The translations under genes were made by a program, and so were the position numbers. DNA of 9,965 nucleotides, from NCBI GenBank assembly GCA_003455595.1, contig DMQT01000196.1, positions 3,889 through 13,853 of the forward strand. The letters run 5' to 3'. Shown piece after piece: positions 1-7,165 of this stretch; the stretch's first letter is position 1; each line of letters begins with the position of its first letter. The notes beneath the pieces are model-generated. The model worked only from the letters and a program-made list of their open reading frames with translations, had not been told where the DNA came from and made no database searches. The DNA comes from Betaproteobacteria bacterium. GTDB lineage: Bacteria > Pseudomonadota > Gammaproteobacteria > Burkholderiales > Sulfuriferulaceae.

Positions 1-309
1 GGCTTTAACCTGCGCCGCGATTTCCAGCAGGGTGGTTCGTATGACCGTCAGACCGGTGTGTTTGCAGGCTGGAACTGGCGTCTGACCCCGGTTACTTCTT
101 TTAACCTGAACGGCAATGTGTCGCGCATCGAGGTGCCAACAAGTAACCGCGTGGATGATTTCTGGGCGGTTTCTGCGGGTTTGAATCGCCAATTCCAGCC
201 CAAACTGAGCGGCTCGGTGATTGCCCGCCATCAGGCGCGTTCCTCCAATCAGTCGGGCAATGACTACACCGAAAACAGCATCACGGCTCTGGTTAACATG
301 AGCTTTTAA
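1..309 (+). CDS. Outer-membrane beta-barrel protein of the XrtA/EPS system, C-terminal part only
   Basis: Reading frame 1 is open from the first base of the window to the TAA at 307-309, so this is the last 102 residues of a protein that starts upstream. A GTG at 58 could be read as a start but lies inside a continuous beta-strand-like sequence and is not the true start. The visible part alternates polar and hydrophobic or aromatic residues (for example GVFAGWNWRL, FWAVSAGL, LSGSVIARHQ, NSITALVNMSF) with short polar turns, as in transmembrane beta-strands. The final residue is Phe, the classic C-terminal signal for BAM-dependent insertion into the outer membrane. In XrtA loci a barrel protein (PEP-CTERM system-associated, TIGR03016 type) sits directly before the ATPase found next here, which is the main reason for the family call. 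A role in polysaccharide passage or anchoring at the outer membrane is inference. The N-terminal signal peptide cannot be seen. Confidence 0.75.
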   Translation, partial: GFNLRRDFQQGGSYDRQTGVFAGWNWRLTPVTSFNLNGNVSRIEVPTSNRVDDFWAVSAGLNRQFQPKLSGSVIARHQARSSNQSGNDYTENSITALVNMSF

Positions 310-320
310 GGTGCACTGAC

Positions 321-1349
321 ATGTATGAAACTTACTACCATCTCAACGCCAAGCCGTTCCAGTTAAGCCCCGACCCGCGCTTTTTTTTCGGCAGCAAGGG
401 CCACAAGCGTGCCATGGCGTATCTGGATTACGGCCTGTCGTTGGGCGAAGGATTTATTGTCATTACCGGTGAAGTCGGTGCGGGCAAGACCACACTGGTA
501 CGCAATCTGTTCAAACAGCTGGAATCGGAGAACATCGTCGCTGCGCAGCTGGTCAGTACGCAACTCGATGCCGATGACACCTTGCGCAGCGTGGCGGCTT
601 CATTCGGGCTGGAGCACGAAGGCATCAGCAAGTCCGCCGTGCTGAAAAACCTGGAAAACTTTCTGCATGCCGCGACCAGCCAGGGCAAACGCGCACTGCT
701 GGTGGTGGACGAGGCGCAGAATCTGTCGCCGCGCGCGGTGGAAGAGCTGCGCATGCTGTCAAATTTTCAGAACAACGACCGCTCGCTGATCCAGAGTTTT
801 CTGCTCGGTCAGCCGGAGTTCCGCAACATCCTGCAAAGCGCCGACATGCAGCAGCTGCGCCAGCGCGTGATTGCTTCGTATCACCTGGGGCCGCTGGATG
901 CGCTGGAAACGCGCGCTTACATCGAACACCGCTTGCGTACCGTGGGCTGGAAAGGCGTGCCGTCGTTCAGTGATGACGCATTTGAAAATATCTATCAATT
1001 CACCGGCGGCATCCCGCGCAGGGTGAACACCTTTTGCGACCGTTTGATGCTGTACGGATTCCTGGAAGAGAAAACCGCCTTCGACGGCGCGGCAGTGAAA
1101 GAGGTGGTGGACGACCTGCGCCACGAAGTCGCGCATCAGGACACGCCCGGCGGCGCTGTGTTGCGCAACAGCGGCACCACTGCCGCGAGTGGTGCCGGCT
1201 TGTCCGAGGAGGCGTTGCAATTAGCCAGCCGGGTCGAGCAGATCGAGCGCTCCCTCAATCGTATGTTGCCGATCGTGCGCAAAATCCTGTTCATGGTGTC
1301 AGACAAGCAGGCCGCAGCCGATACGGTTGCGCCAGACAACAAGCCATAA
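321..1349 (+). CDS. XrtA-associated AAA-type ATPase (ExeA/GspA-like)
   Basis: This 342-residue P-loop ATPase resembles the ExeA/GspA secretion ATPase group and best fits the PEP-CTERM/XrtA-associated subfamily (TIGR03015 type). The N-terminus MYETYYHLNAKPFQLSPDP is the family hallmark and fixes the ATG at 321. AAGG at 308-311 overlaps the upstream stop and lies 9 bases before it. Walker A is GEVGAGKT at residues 50-57 and Walker B is LLVVDE at 126-131, followed by AQNLSPRAVEELRMLSNF. Later come LLGQPEFR and GGIPRRVNTFCDRLML, the sensor-like end of the ATPase core. The core ends near residue 270. After it come a Gly/Ala/Ser/Thr-rich linker and a helix (about residues 295-330, ASRVEQIERSLNRMLPIVRK) that looks able to form a coiled coil. 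The protein is probably cytoplasmic or at the inner face of the inner membrane, powering or regulating EPS assembly or export. Its exact substrate is unknown. Confidence 0.9.
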   Translation: MYETYYHLNAKPFQLSPDPRFFFGSKGHKRAMAYLDYGLSLGEGFIVITGEVGAGKTTLVRNLFKQLESENIVAAQLVSTQLDADDTLRSVAASFGLEHEGISKSAVLKNLENFLHAATSQGKRALLVVDEAQNLSPRAVEELRMLSNFQNNDRSLIQSFLLGQPEFRNILQSADMQQLRQRVIASYHLGPLDALETRAYIEHRLRTVGWKGVPSFSDDAFENIYQFTGGIPRRVNTFCDRLMLYGFLEEKTAFDGAAVKEVVDDLRHEVAHQDTPGGAVLRNSGTTAASGAGLSEEALQLASRVEQIERSLNRMLPIVRKILFMVSDKQAAADTVAPDNKP

Positions 1350-1363
1350 AACGGTAAAACAGC

Positions 1364-2473
1364 ATGACCGATATTCTGTGCATCGTGGGCGCGCGCCCCA
1401 ATTTCATGAAAATCGCGCCGGTGATGAAGGCGTTTGTAGCCGCGGGTATCAGCGCCAAGCTGGTGCATACCGGCCAGCACTACGACGCAGCCATGAACGA
1501 GCAGTTTTTCGCCGATCTCGGTATTCCGCATCCTGATATCAACCTTGAAGTCGGCTCCGGCAGCCATGCCGTGCAGACGGCCGAAATCATGCGCCGTTTC
1601 GAGCCGGTATTGCTACAGGAAAAGCCTGCTGCGATCCTGGTCGTCGGCGACGTCAATTCCACCATTGCCTGCGCGCTGGTGGCGTCCAAGCTCGGCGTCG
1701 CGGTGATCCACGTTGAAGCCGGTTTGCGCAGTTATGACCGCAGCATGCCGGAAGAAATCAACCGTGTGCTTACCGACCAGATTTCCGATCTGCTGTTCAT
1801 CACCGAAAAGGATGCCGCGCATAACCTCGCGCGTGAAGGCATTGATGGCGCGCGCGTGCATTTCGTCGGCAATGTGATGATTGATACGCTGCATCACAAT
1901 CTGCCGCATGCGGTGCCCGCCAGCGCCACGCTGGGTGCCGACATGGCGCGCAGTTATGGTGTGCTGACGCTGCATCGCCCATCCAACGTCGATGACCGTG
2001 ACACGCTGGCGGGGCTGCTGGAAACCGTGGCAATGATTGCCGCCGACTTGCCGATTGCCTTCCCGTTGCACCCGCGTACCCGTGCCAGCATTGAGCGCAG
2101 CGGTTTGCAGGCGTGGCTGGAAAAGCCCGGCATCCGGGTGTTGCCGCCGCTGGGCTATCTGGCAATGCTCGGCTTGATGAAAGACGCGCGCATCGTGCTG
2201 ACCGACTCGGGTGGCATCCAGGAAGAAACCACTGCGTTGGGCGTACCCTGCCTGACGCTGCGCCACAATACCGAACGTCCGGCAACGGTGGATGAAGGTA
2301 CCAATACCATTGTCGGCACCGATCGAAAAGCCATCCTGATAGCAGCCGAAGACATCCTTAACGGCGGCGGCAAAGCCGGGCGCATCCCCGAATATTGGGA
2401 TGGACGTGCAGCGGTGCGCATTGCCGCCATTCTGCTGCAATGGCTGGACGGGCGTAATTACGCTGTTGCATAA
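1364..2473 (+). CDS. wecB: UDP-N-acetylglucosamine 2-epimerase, non-hydrolysing
   Basis: The enzyme interconverts UDP-GlcNAc and UDP-ManNAc in the cytoplasm, supplying a ManNAc-type sugar nucleotide. At 369 residues it has the normal family length. Visible motifs are GARPNFMKIAPV (residues 9-20), TGQHYD (36-41), GDVNST (95-100), HVEAGLRS (116-123), MPEEINR (128-134), LTLHRPSNVD (201-210), DSGGIQEE (281-288) and NTERP (301-305). By comparison with E. coli WecB the catalytic residues would be Asp96, Glu118, Glu130 or Glu131, and His204; all are present. The ATG at 1364 gives the expected N-terminus just before the first beta-strand. The 14-base gap after the ATPase gene has only a weak ribosome binding site, so translation may depend on coupling. 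No UDP-ManNAc dehydrogenase (wecC) is in the window, so ManNAc may be used directly or oxidised by an enzyme encoded elsewhere. Confidence 0.93.
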   Translation: MTDILCIVGARPNFMKIAPVMKAFVAAGISAKLVHTGQHYDAAMNEQFFADLGIPHPDINLEVGSGSHAVQTAEIMRRFEPVLLQEKPAAILVVGDVNSTIACALVASKLGVAVIHVEAGLRSYDRSMPEEINRVLTDQISDLLFITEKDAAHNLAREGIDGARVHFVGNVMIDTLHHNLPHAVPASATLGADMARSYGVLTLHRPSNVDDRDTLAGLLETVAMIAADLPIAFPLHPRTRASIERSGLQAWLEKPGIRVLPPLGYLAMLGLMKDARIVLTDSGGIQEETTALGVPCLTLRHNTERPATVDEGTNTIVGTDRKAILIAAEDILNGGGKAGRIPEYWDGRAAVRIAAILLQWLDGRNYAVA

Positions 2474-2478
2474 GGAAG
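2472..2478 (+). promoter_or_regulatory. Ribosome binding site fixing the deacetylase start
   Basis: AAGGAAG overlaps the TAA stop of wecB (2471-2473) and lies 5 bases before the ATG at 2484. The deacetylase frame is open further upstream (an ATG at 2400), but that extension lies inside wecB and encodes a Cys-rich stretch unlike the family. This site and the family N-terminus together choose 2484. Confidence 0.7.
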
Positions 2479-2483
2479 ACATA

Positions 2484-3317
2484 ATGCGTAACGCCATGAC
2501 CATCGACGTTGAAGATTATTTCCAGGTGTCGGCGTTCGCGCCGCACATCGCGCGCGACAGCTGGGACAGCCAGCCGTGCCGTGTCGAGCGCAACATCGAG
2601 CGCATCCTCGCGTTGCTGGCCGCGCACGACACCCACGCGACCTTTTTCACGCTGGGCTGGATCGCCGAGCGCTACCCGCAGGTGGTGCGCGCCATTGTCG
2701 ATCACGGCCATGAACTTGCCAGCCACGGTTATGGCCACCAGCGTGCATCCGACCTCAGTCACGAACAGTTTCACGACGACATTACCCGTGCCAAAGGCCT
2801 GCTGGAAGACATCGGTGGCGTCGCGGTGCGCGGCTACCGGGCGCCGAGCTTCTCCATCGGCAGCCGAAATCTGTGGGCGCTGGAAACCCTGCGCGAAGCC
2901 GGGCACGTGTACAGTTCCAGCATTTATCCGATTGCGCACGATCACTACGGCATGCCGGAAGCGCCGCGTTTTGCCTTTCATCCCTTGGACGACGCGATGC
3001 TCGAGTTTCCCCCCAGCACGGTGCACCTGTTTGGCCGTAACCTGCCCGCAGCGGGCGGCGGCTATTTTCGTCTGATGCCGTATGCGTTGTCGCGCTGGTT
3101 GATGCGGCGCGTCAATCAAACCGATGGCCAGCCCTGCATGTTCTACTTTCATCCGTGGGAAATCGACCCCGAACAGCCGCGTCAGTCGGGCATCAGCTAC
3201 AAAACCCGCTTCCGTCATTACGTCAATCTGCATCGTATGGAAGGCCGCATCGCACATCTGTTGCGCGATTTTGAATGGGGACGCGTGGATCAGGTGTTTT
3301 TGAAGGATGCTGCATGA
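2484..3317 (+). CDS. Polysaccharide deacetylase, NodB/DUF3473 (XrtA-associated)
   Basis: This 277-residue carbohydrate esterase-4-type enzyme is expected to remove N-acetyl groups from an N-acetylated sugar polymer or its lipid-linked precursor. It fits the XrtA-associated deacetylase subfamily (TIGR03006 type). The N-terminus has TIDVEDYFQVSAF (residues 6-18), the subfamily version of the first NodB motif carrying the acidic catalytic and metal residues. SHGYGH (80-85) gives the metal-binding His81 and His85, and RAPSF (119-123) is motif 3. The DUF3473 extension is seen in GGGYFRLMPY (191-200) and FYFHPWEID (220-228). No signal peptide is visible, so it is probably cytoplasmic or membrane-peripheral and would act on a precursor before export; that location is inference. 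The gene follows wecB by 10 bases and its stop overlaps the start of the FemAB-like gene in ATGA (3314-3317), indicating translational coupling. Confidence 0.92.
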   Translation: MRNAMTIDVEDYFQVSAFAPHIARDSWDSQPCRVERNIERILALLAAHDTHATFFTLGWIAERYPQVVRAIVDHGHELASHGYGHQRASDLSHEQFHDDITRAKGLLEDIGGVAVRGYRAPSFSIGSRNLWALETLREAGHVYSSSIYPIAHDHYGMPEAPRFAFHPLDDAMLEFPPSTVHLFGRNLPAAGGGYFRLMPYALSRWLMRRVNQTDGQPCMFYFHPWEIDPEQPRQSGISYKTRFRHYVNLHRMEGRIAHLLRDFEWGRVDQVFLKDAA

Positions 3318-4363
3318 ACGCGCGTGTAACCGAACAACGGTGCACGGTGCGCCCGATGCAAGTCAGCGATGCGGCCGCGTGGGATGCTTTTGTGCAGTCT
3401 TGTCCGGAAGCGACTTTTTTTCACCGCGCAGGCTGGCGCGAAGTTATTGAACGCGCCTTTGGTCATCGCACGCATTTTTTGCTGGCCGAGGCCGACGGCG
3501 AGATCCAGGGCGTGCTACCGCTGGCAGAAATCAACAGCCGTCTGTTCGGCCACTCGTTAGCCGCGCTACCGTTTTGTGTCTACGGCGGTCCGGCTGCCAG
3601 CAACGAGTCGGCACGCTTTGCGCTCGACAACGCAGCGCAGAAACTGGCCGCGGAGTTGCGCGTCGATCACCTGGAATACCGTAATTTGCAGCCATTTCAC
3701 AGCGACTGGCCGGGCAAGGATTTGTATGTGACGTTCCGCAAGGCCATCGACGTGGAAGTCGAGCGCAATTTGAATGCCATCCCGCGCAAGCAGCGCGCCA
3801 TGGTGCGCAAAGGCATCAAGGCCGGCCTGGTGAGCAGCGTGGACAACGGCACCGAGCGGTTTTATCTGGCCTATTCCAGCAGCGTACACCGACTCGGTAC
3901 GCCAGTGTTTTCGCGCAAGTATTTCCGTCTGCTCAAGACGATATTCGCTGATGATTGTGAAGTCCTCACCATTACGCTGGATGAGCGCGTGGTCAGCAGC
4001 GTGATGAATTTCTATTTCCGCGACGAAGTGCTGCCGTATTACGGCGGCGGTACAGCCGAGGCGCGCGCGGTGGCGGCCAATGACTTCATGTACTGGGAAG
4101 TGATGCGCCGCGCCTGCGAAAAAGGTTGCCGCGTGTTCGATTTCGGACGCAGCAAAGTCGGTACCGGCTCGCACGATTTCAAGAAAAACTGGGGTTTCGA
4201 GCCGCAGCCACTGCATTACGAATACCAGTTGGTGCGCGCGCAACAGGTACCCGACCATAACCCGCTCAATCCGAAATACCGCCTGTTCATCAAAGCGTGG
4301 CAGCGTATGCCGTTGACGCTGGCCAATATCATCGGCCCGCACATTGTGAAAAATCTCGGTTAG
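3314..4363 (+). CDS. FemAB/GNAT-fold transferase, XrtA-associated
   Basis: This 349-residue protein has an acyl-CoA N-acyltransferase fold, similar to FemAB peptidyltransferases and to the XrtA-associated FemAB family (TIGR03019 type). The start is the ATG at 3314, inside the ATGA overlap with the deacetylase stop, with GAAGGA at 3302-3307 six bases upstream. The frame is open 13 codons further upstream but that part overlaps the deacetylase. Features seen: FFHRAGWREVIERAFGH near the N-terminus; a basic segment IPRKQRAMVRKGIKAGL (about 156-172) in mid-protein; PYYGGGTAEARAVAANDFMYW; and FDFGRSKVGTG (275-285) followed by FKKNWGF (289-295), the most diagnostic family block. FemAB proteins use aminoacyl-tRNA or acyl donors, and the donor and acceptor here are unknown. 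Its place beside a deacetylase suggests that it modifies an amino group freed on the polysaccharide, which is inference only. Confidence 0.88.
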   Translation: MNARVTEQRCTVRPMQVSDAAAWDAFVQSCPEATFFHRAGWREVIERAFGHRTHFLLAEADGEIQGVLPLAEINSRLFGHSLAALPFCVYGGPAASNESARFALDNAAQKLAAELRVDHLEYRNLQPFHSDWPGKDLYVTFRKAIDVEVERNLNAIPRKQRAMVRKGIKAGLVSSVDNGTERFYLAYSSSVHRLGTPVFSRKYFRLLKTIFADDCEVLTITLDERVVSSVMNFYFRDEVLPYYGGGTAEARAVAANDFMYWEVMRRACEKGCRVFDFGRSKVGTGSHDFKKNWGFEPQPLHYEYQLVRAQQVPDHNPLNPKYRLFIKAWQRMPLTLANIIGPHIVKNLG

Positions 4364-4365
4364 CC

Positions 4366-4369
4366 AGGA
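4366..4369 (+). promoter_or_regulatory. Closely spaced Shine-Dalgarno-like AGGA before glycosyltransferase 1
   Basis: AGGA is followed by a single T and then the ATG at 4371. A normal distance would be about 5-10 bases. Measured to the in-frame TTG at 4380 the spacing would be 10 bases. Either start leaves the N-terminal motif intact. Upstream the frame closes at TGA 4347-4349 with no start codon between. Confidence 0.35.
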
Positions 4370-4370
4370 T

Positions 4371-5621
4371 ATGGAAGAGTTGTTGTTCCTGGCGCACCGC
4401 ATTCCTTACCCGCCCAACAAGGGTGACAAGATACGCTCGTATCACCTGCTCAAACATCTGGCGCAGCGCTATCGCGTGCATCTGGGCTGTTTTGTCGACG
4501 ACGCTGATGACTGGCAACATACGGATATGCTGCGCACGCTGTGCGGCGAGACCTATTTTGCCGCACTGCACCCGCGTCGCGCCAAGTTTAAAAGTCTGAC
4601 TGGGTTGCTGCACGACGCGCCACTGACCTTGCCGTATTACGCCCATGGCGGCATGCAGCGCTGGGTGCGGCAAACGCTGGCATCGCGCCGCGTCAGCAAA
4701 GTACTGGTGTTTTCGGCGGCGATGGGACAGTTCGTACCAGTCGCCACGGGTTTGCACAGCGTGGTCGATTTTGTCGATGTCGATTCAGACAAGTGGACCC
4801 AGTACGCGCTCAGCAAGCGCTGGCCGCTGTCCTGGCTGTACCGCCGTGAAGGCCGTACCCTGCTGGCGTGGGAACGGAAATTAGCCGCACACAGTGACGC
4901 TGCGTTGTTTGTATCGGAAGCCGAAGCACGCCATTTTGCCCAGCTGGCACCCGAATCCGCCGCGCGCGTGAGCTGGTTCAACAACGGTGTGGATTTCGAT
5001 TATTTTTCACCCGCACGCGACTATCCCAATCCCTACCCGGCGGTCAGTCTGCCGCTGGTGTTCACCGGCGCGATGGACTACTGGCCCAATGTGGACGCAG
5101 TGGTATGGTTTGCGCAAATGATCTTGCCGGTGTTGCGTTTGCGCTACGCCAACGTCGAGTTGGTCATCGTCGGCGGCCGACCCGCCCAGGCGGTGCGAGA
5201 TCTGGCACGCCTGCCGGGGGTGACGGTGACCGGGCGGGTTGACGACGTGCGGCCGTGGCTGCGGCACGCGCGTGTCGCCGTCGCGCCGCTGCGTATTGCA
5301 CGCGGCGTGCAAAACAAAGTGCTCGAAGCCATGGCGATGGCACTGCCGGTGGTTGCCAGCCCGCAAGCGCTGGAAGGCATCCAGGCGCATCCAGGCCAGG
5401 ATATTCTCATTGCCGATGGCGCGCAGAATTTCATTGCCGCCATTGGCGCAGTACTCGATGGGCATCACCCCGGCATGGGTGCGGCGGCACGCAGCGCCAT
5501 GCTGGGACACTACGCCTGGCAGGATAACCTGCGGCGTGTTGACGCCCTGCTCGACCGTACAGCCAACGCCACACCGACACTAACAGCCCAAATCGTATCT
5601 CTCGCGGAGCACCGTTCATGA
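4371..5621 (+). CDS. GT4-type glycosyltransferase 1 of the XrtA locus (TIGR03087-like)
   Basis: This 416-residue GT-B glycosyltransferase probably adds a sugar to the lipid-linked EPS repeat unit at the cytoplasmic face of the inner membrane. The N-terminal motif HRIPYPPNKGDKIRSYHLL (residues 9-27) is characteristic of the XrtA-associated sugar transferase (PEP-CTERM/Stp1 family). VDFVDVDSDKWTQYA follows in the acceptor domain. The C-terminal nucleotide-sugar domain has NNGVDFDYFSP, LVFTGAMDYWPN, LVIVGGRPAQAV, VTVTGRVDDVRPWL and RGVQNKVLEAMAMALPVVAS, with NK at 315-316 and Glu319. Donor and acceptor sugars cannot be read from sequence. It begins 7 bases after the FemAB-like gene and its TGA overlaps the exosortase ATG. 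The ribosome binding sequence AGGA (4366-4369) is only one base from the ATG at 4371, an unusually short distance; in-frame TTG codons at 4380 or 4383 would still keep the conserved motif. Confidence 0.9.
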   Translation: MEELLFLAHRIPYPPNKGDKIRSYHLLKHLAQRYRVHLGCFVDDADDWQHTDMLRTLCGETYFAALHPRRAKFKSLTGLLHDAPLTLPYYAHGGMQRWVRQTLASRRVSKVLVFSAAMGQFVPVATGLHSVVDFVDVDSDKWTQYALSKRWPLSWLYRREGRTLLAWERKLAAHSDAALFVSEAEARHFAQLAPESAARVSWFNNGVDFDYFSPARDYPNPYPAVSLPLVFTGAMDYWPNVDAVVWFAQMILPVLRLRYANVELVIVGGRPAQAVRDLARLPGVTVTGRVDDVRPWLRHARVAVAPLRIARGVQNKVLEAMAMALPVVASPQALEGIQAHPGQDILIADGAQNFIAAIGAVLDGHHPGMGAAARSAMLGHYAWQDNLRRVDALLDRTANATPTLTAQIVSLAEHRS

Positions 5622-7165
5622 GCGCCACCCTGCAACCTCCCTTGTCCACCCCGGCGGTGCGCGGCTGGCTTGCCGCCAGTCTGATCACTGCCGTAACTGT
5701 GGTGCTGTTGTTGTTGATTTTCTTTTCAACTGCGGCGTCCACCGTAGCGATCTGGGATCGCTCCGAAACTTTTGCCCACGGTTTCCTGATTTTCCCCATC
5801 AGCATCTGGTTGATCTGGCGGCGCCGCGACGCGCTGGCGCAACTTTCTTACCAGCCAGACTGGCGCGGCCTGGGTTTGCTGTTGCTGTTGTCGGCGGGTT
5901 GGCTGTTTGCCCACAGCGGCGGCGTGCTGGTGGGCGAACAGCTGATGCTGGTGGCGATGATCCCGGCTGCGGTGTGGACGCTACTGGGTTTGCGCGTGGT
6001 CAGTGCGATGGCGTTCCCGCTTGGCTTCCTGCTGCTGGCGGTGCCGATGGGCGAAGCGCTGATTCCGCACATGATGACGTTCACCGCCAATTTCACCGTG
6101 AAGGCGCTGCAGCTGACCGGCATTCCGGTGTATCAGGAGGGTACGTTTTTCACCATTCCCAGCGGCGAATGGTCGGTGGTGGAAGGCTGCAGCGGGCTGC
6201 GGTATTTAATTGCCTCGTTCACCCTTGGCGTGCTGTACGCCTACCTCACTTACCGCAGCCTCACGCGGCGGATTATTTTTTCGCTGGCGGCAATCGTGGT
6301 GCCGGTACTTGCCAACGGCATGCGTGCCTACATGATTGTAATGATCGCCGACCTGTCGGACATGAAACTGGCACTCGGCGTCGACCATCTGATTTATGGC
6401 TGGGTCTGGTTCGGCGTGGTGATGCTGGCGATGTTCTGGATCGGCGGCTATTGGCGTCAGGATCAGGATGAGGCCGCGCCGGTGCCACGCACCGGCATTA
6501 TTGCCGTAGTGGGTGTGGCCAAGCTGCTGTTGACCGCGCTGCTGGCATTGCTGGTGGTGCTGACCGGCCCGGCTTATGCAGCCTGGCTGGCTGCGCACAG
6601 TGCCGCGCCCACGCCCGTGCAGATCGCCTCGCCCGCTGCGGCCAACGGCTGGGTGGCCGAGACTGCACCGTTTACTGACTGGCAGCCGCACTACGTCGGA
6701 CCCGACGGCCAGCACGCCGCGTATTACAGCAAAAACGGCCAGCACGTGATGCTGTATCTGGCTTACTACCGTACCCAGCGGCAGGACTCGGAGCTGATTA
6801 CCAGCCAGAATTACATGATTATGCAAAAACATCCGCGCTGGTCGAATATCGGCGAAGCCGTGCTCGATCCAGCGCTGGGTATGACACCTGCTCAAGTCAT
6901 CCAGACACGCCTGCGCGCGCCAGATCAAAAACTGCTGGTGTTGCGCTGGGATCAACTCGATGGGCGTGATCTGACCAATGACTATCTGGCCAAGCTGCTG
7001 CTTGCGCGCGACAAGGTGCTGGGCAAGCGCGATGACGGTACCGCCATCGTCATCGCCACGCCCTATACCGACGATCTGGAGGCTGCCAAACTGGTATTGC
7101 GTGCCTTTATCCACGACATGCGCGACAGCATCGCCACCAGTCTGGGTGAGGCCGCGCAGCGTTGA
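5618..7165 (+). CDS. xrtA: Exosortase A fused to a C-terminal EpsI domain
   Basis: This 515-residue polytopic inner-membrane protease/transpeptidase recognises PEP-CTERM sorting signals; the family name EpsH reflects its first known role in exopolysaccharide production. About eight or nine hydrophobic segments are visible, roughly at residues 17-38, 52-67, 84-98, 105-122, 128-145, 195-212, 217-243, 258-276 and 294-317. The predicted catalytic residues are all present: Cys191 in EGCSGLRY (189-196), Arg236 in NGMRAY (233-238) and His257 in GVDHLIYGWVWF. Beyond the last membrane segment a soluble domain of about 170 residues (343-515) matches the EpsI/DUF3485 family, with LYLAYYRTQRQDSELITSQN (379-398) as its signature; it should lie in the periplasm. 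In some relatives EpsI is a separate protein. The ATG overlaps the preceding stop (ATGA, 5618-5621) with GGAG 8 bases upstream, and the TGA overlaps the TTG start of the next gene. Confidence 0.95.
   Translation: MSATLQPPLSTPAVRGWLAASLITAVTVVLLLLIFFSTAASTVAIWDRSETFAHGFLIFPISIWLIWRRRDALAQLSYQPDWRGLGLLLLLSAGWLFAHSGGVLVGEQLMLVAMIPAAVWTLLGLRVVSAMAFPLGFLLLAVPMGEALIPHMMTFTANFTVKALQLTGIPVYQEGTFFTIPSGEWSVVEGCSGLRYLIASFTLGVLYAYLTYRSLTRRIIFSLAAIVVPVLANGMRAYMIVMIADLSDMKLALGVDHLIYGWVWFGVVMLAMFWIGGYWRQDQDEAAPVPRTGIIAVVGVAKLLLTALLALLVVLTGPAYAAWLAAHSAAPTPVQIASPAAANGWVAETAPFTDWQPHYVGPDGQHAAYYSKNGQHVMLYLAYYRTQRQDSELITSQNYMIMQKHPRWSNIGEAVLDPALGMTPAQVIQTRLRAPDQKLLVLRWDQLDGRDLTNDYLAKLLLARDKVLGKRDDGTAIVIATPYTDDLEAAKLVLRAFIHDMRDSIATSLGEAAQR
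7146..7151 (+). promoter_or_regulatory. Ribosome binding site supporting the TTG start of glycosyltransferase 2
   Basis: GTGAGG inside the end of xrtA lies 10 bases before TTG 7162. Together with the 4-base stop/start overlap it supports a coupled, non-ATG start. Confidence 0.45.

Noticed and set aside
381..388. Run of eight T bases near the 5' end of the ATPase gene, a possible slippage or phase-variation site
   Set aside because: It encodes the conserved Phe-Phe-Phe of the DPRFFFGS motif in the intact frame, so protein constraint explains it. Eight bases is short for phase variation, and no disrupted allele is seen.
2400..2483. Upstream extension of the deacetylase reading frame
   Set aside because: It lies inside wecB, encodes a Cys-rich stretch unlike the family N-terminus, and has a poorer ribosome binding context than ATG 2484.
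1613..3257. Two overlapping minus-strand open frames of nearly 300 codons opposite wecB and the deacetylase
   Set aside because: Their His/Arg/Gln-rich translations show no known motifs, and both lie opposite strongly supported genes.
3415..3421. Run of seven T bases in the FemAB-like gene
   Set aside because: It encodes Phe-Phe in a family-typical position with the frame intact, and there is no sign of frameshifting.
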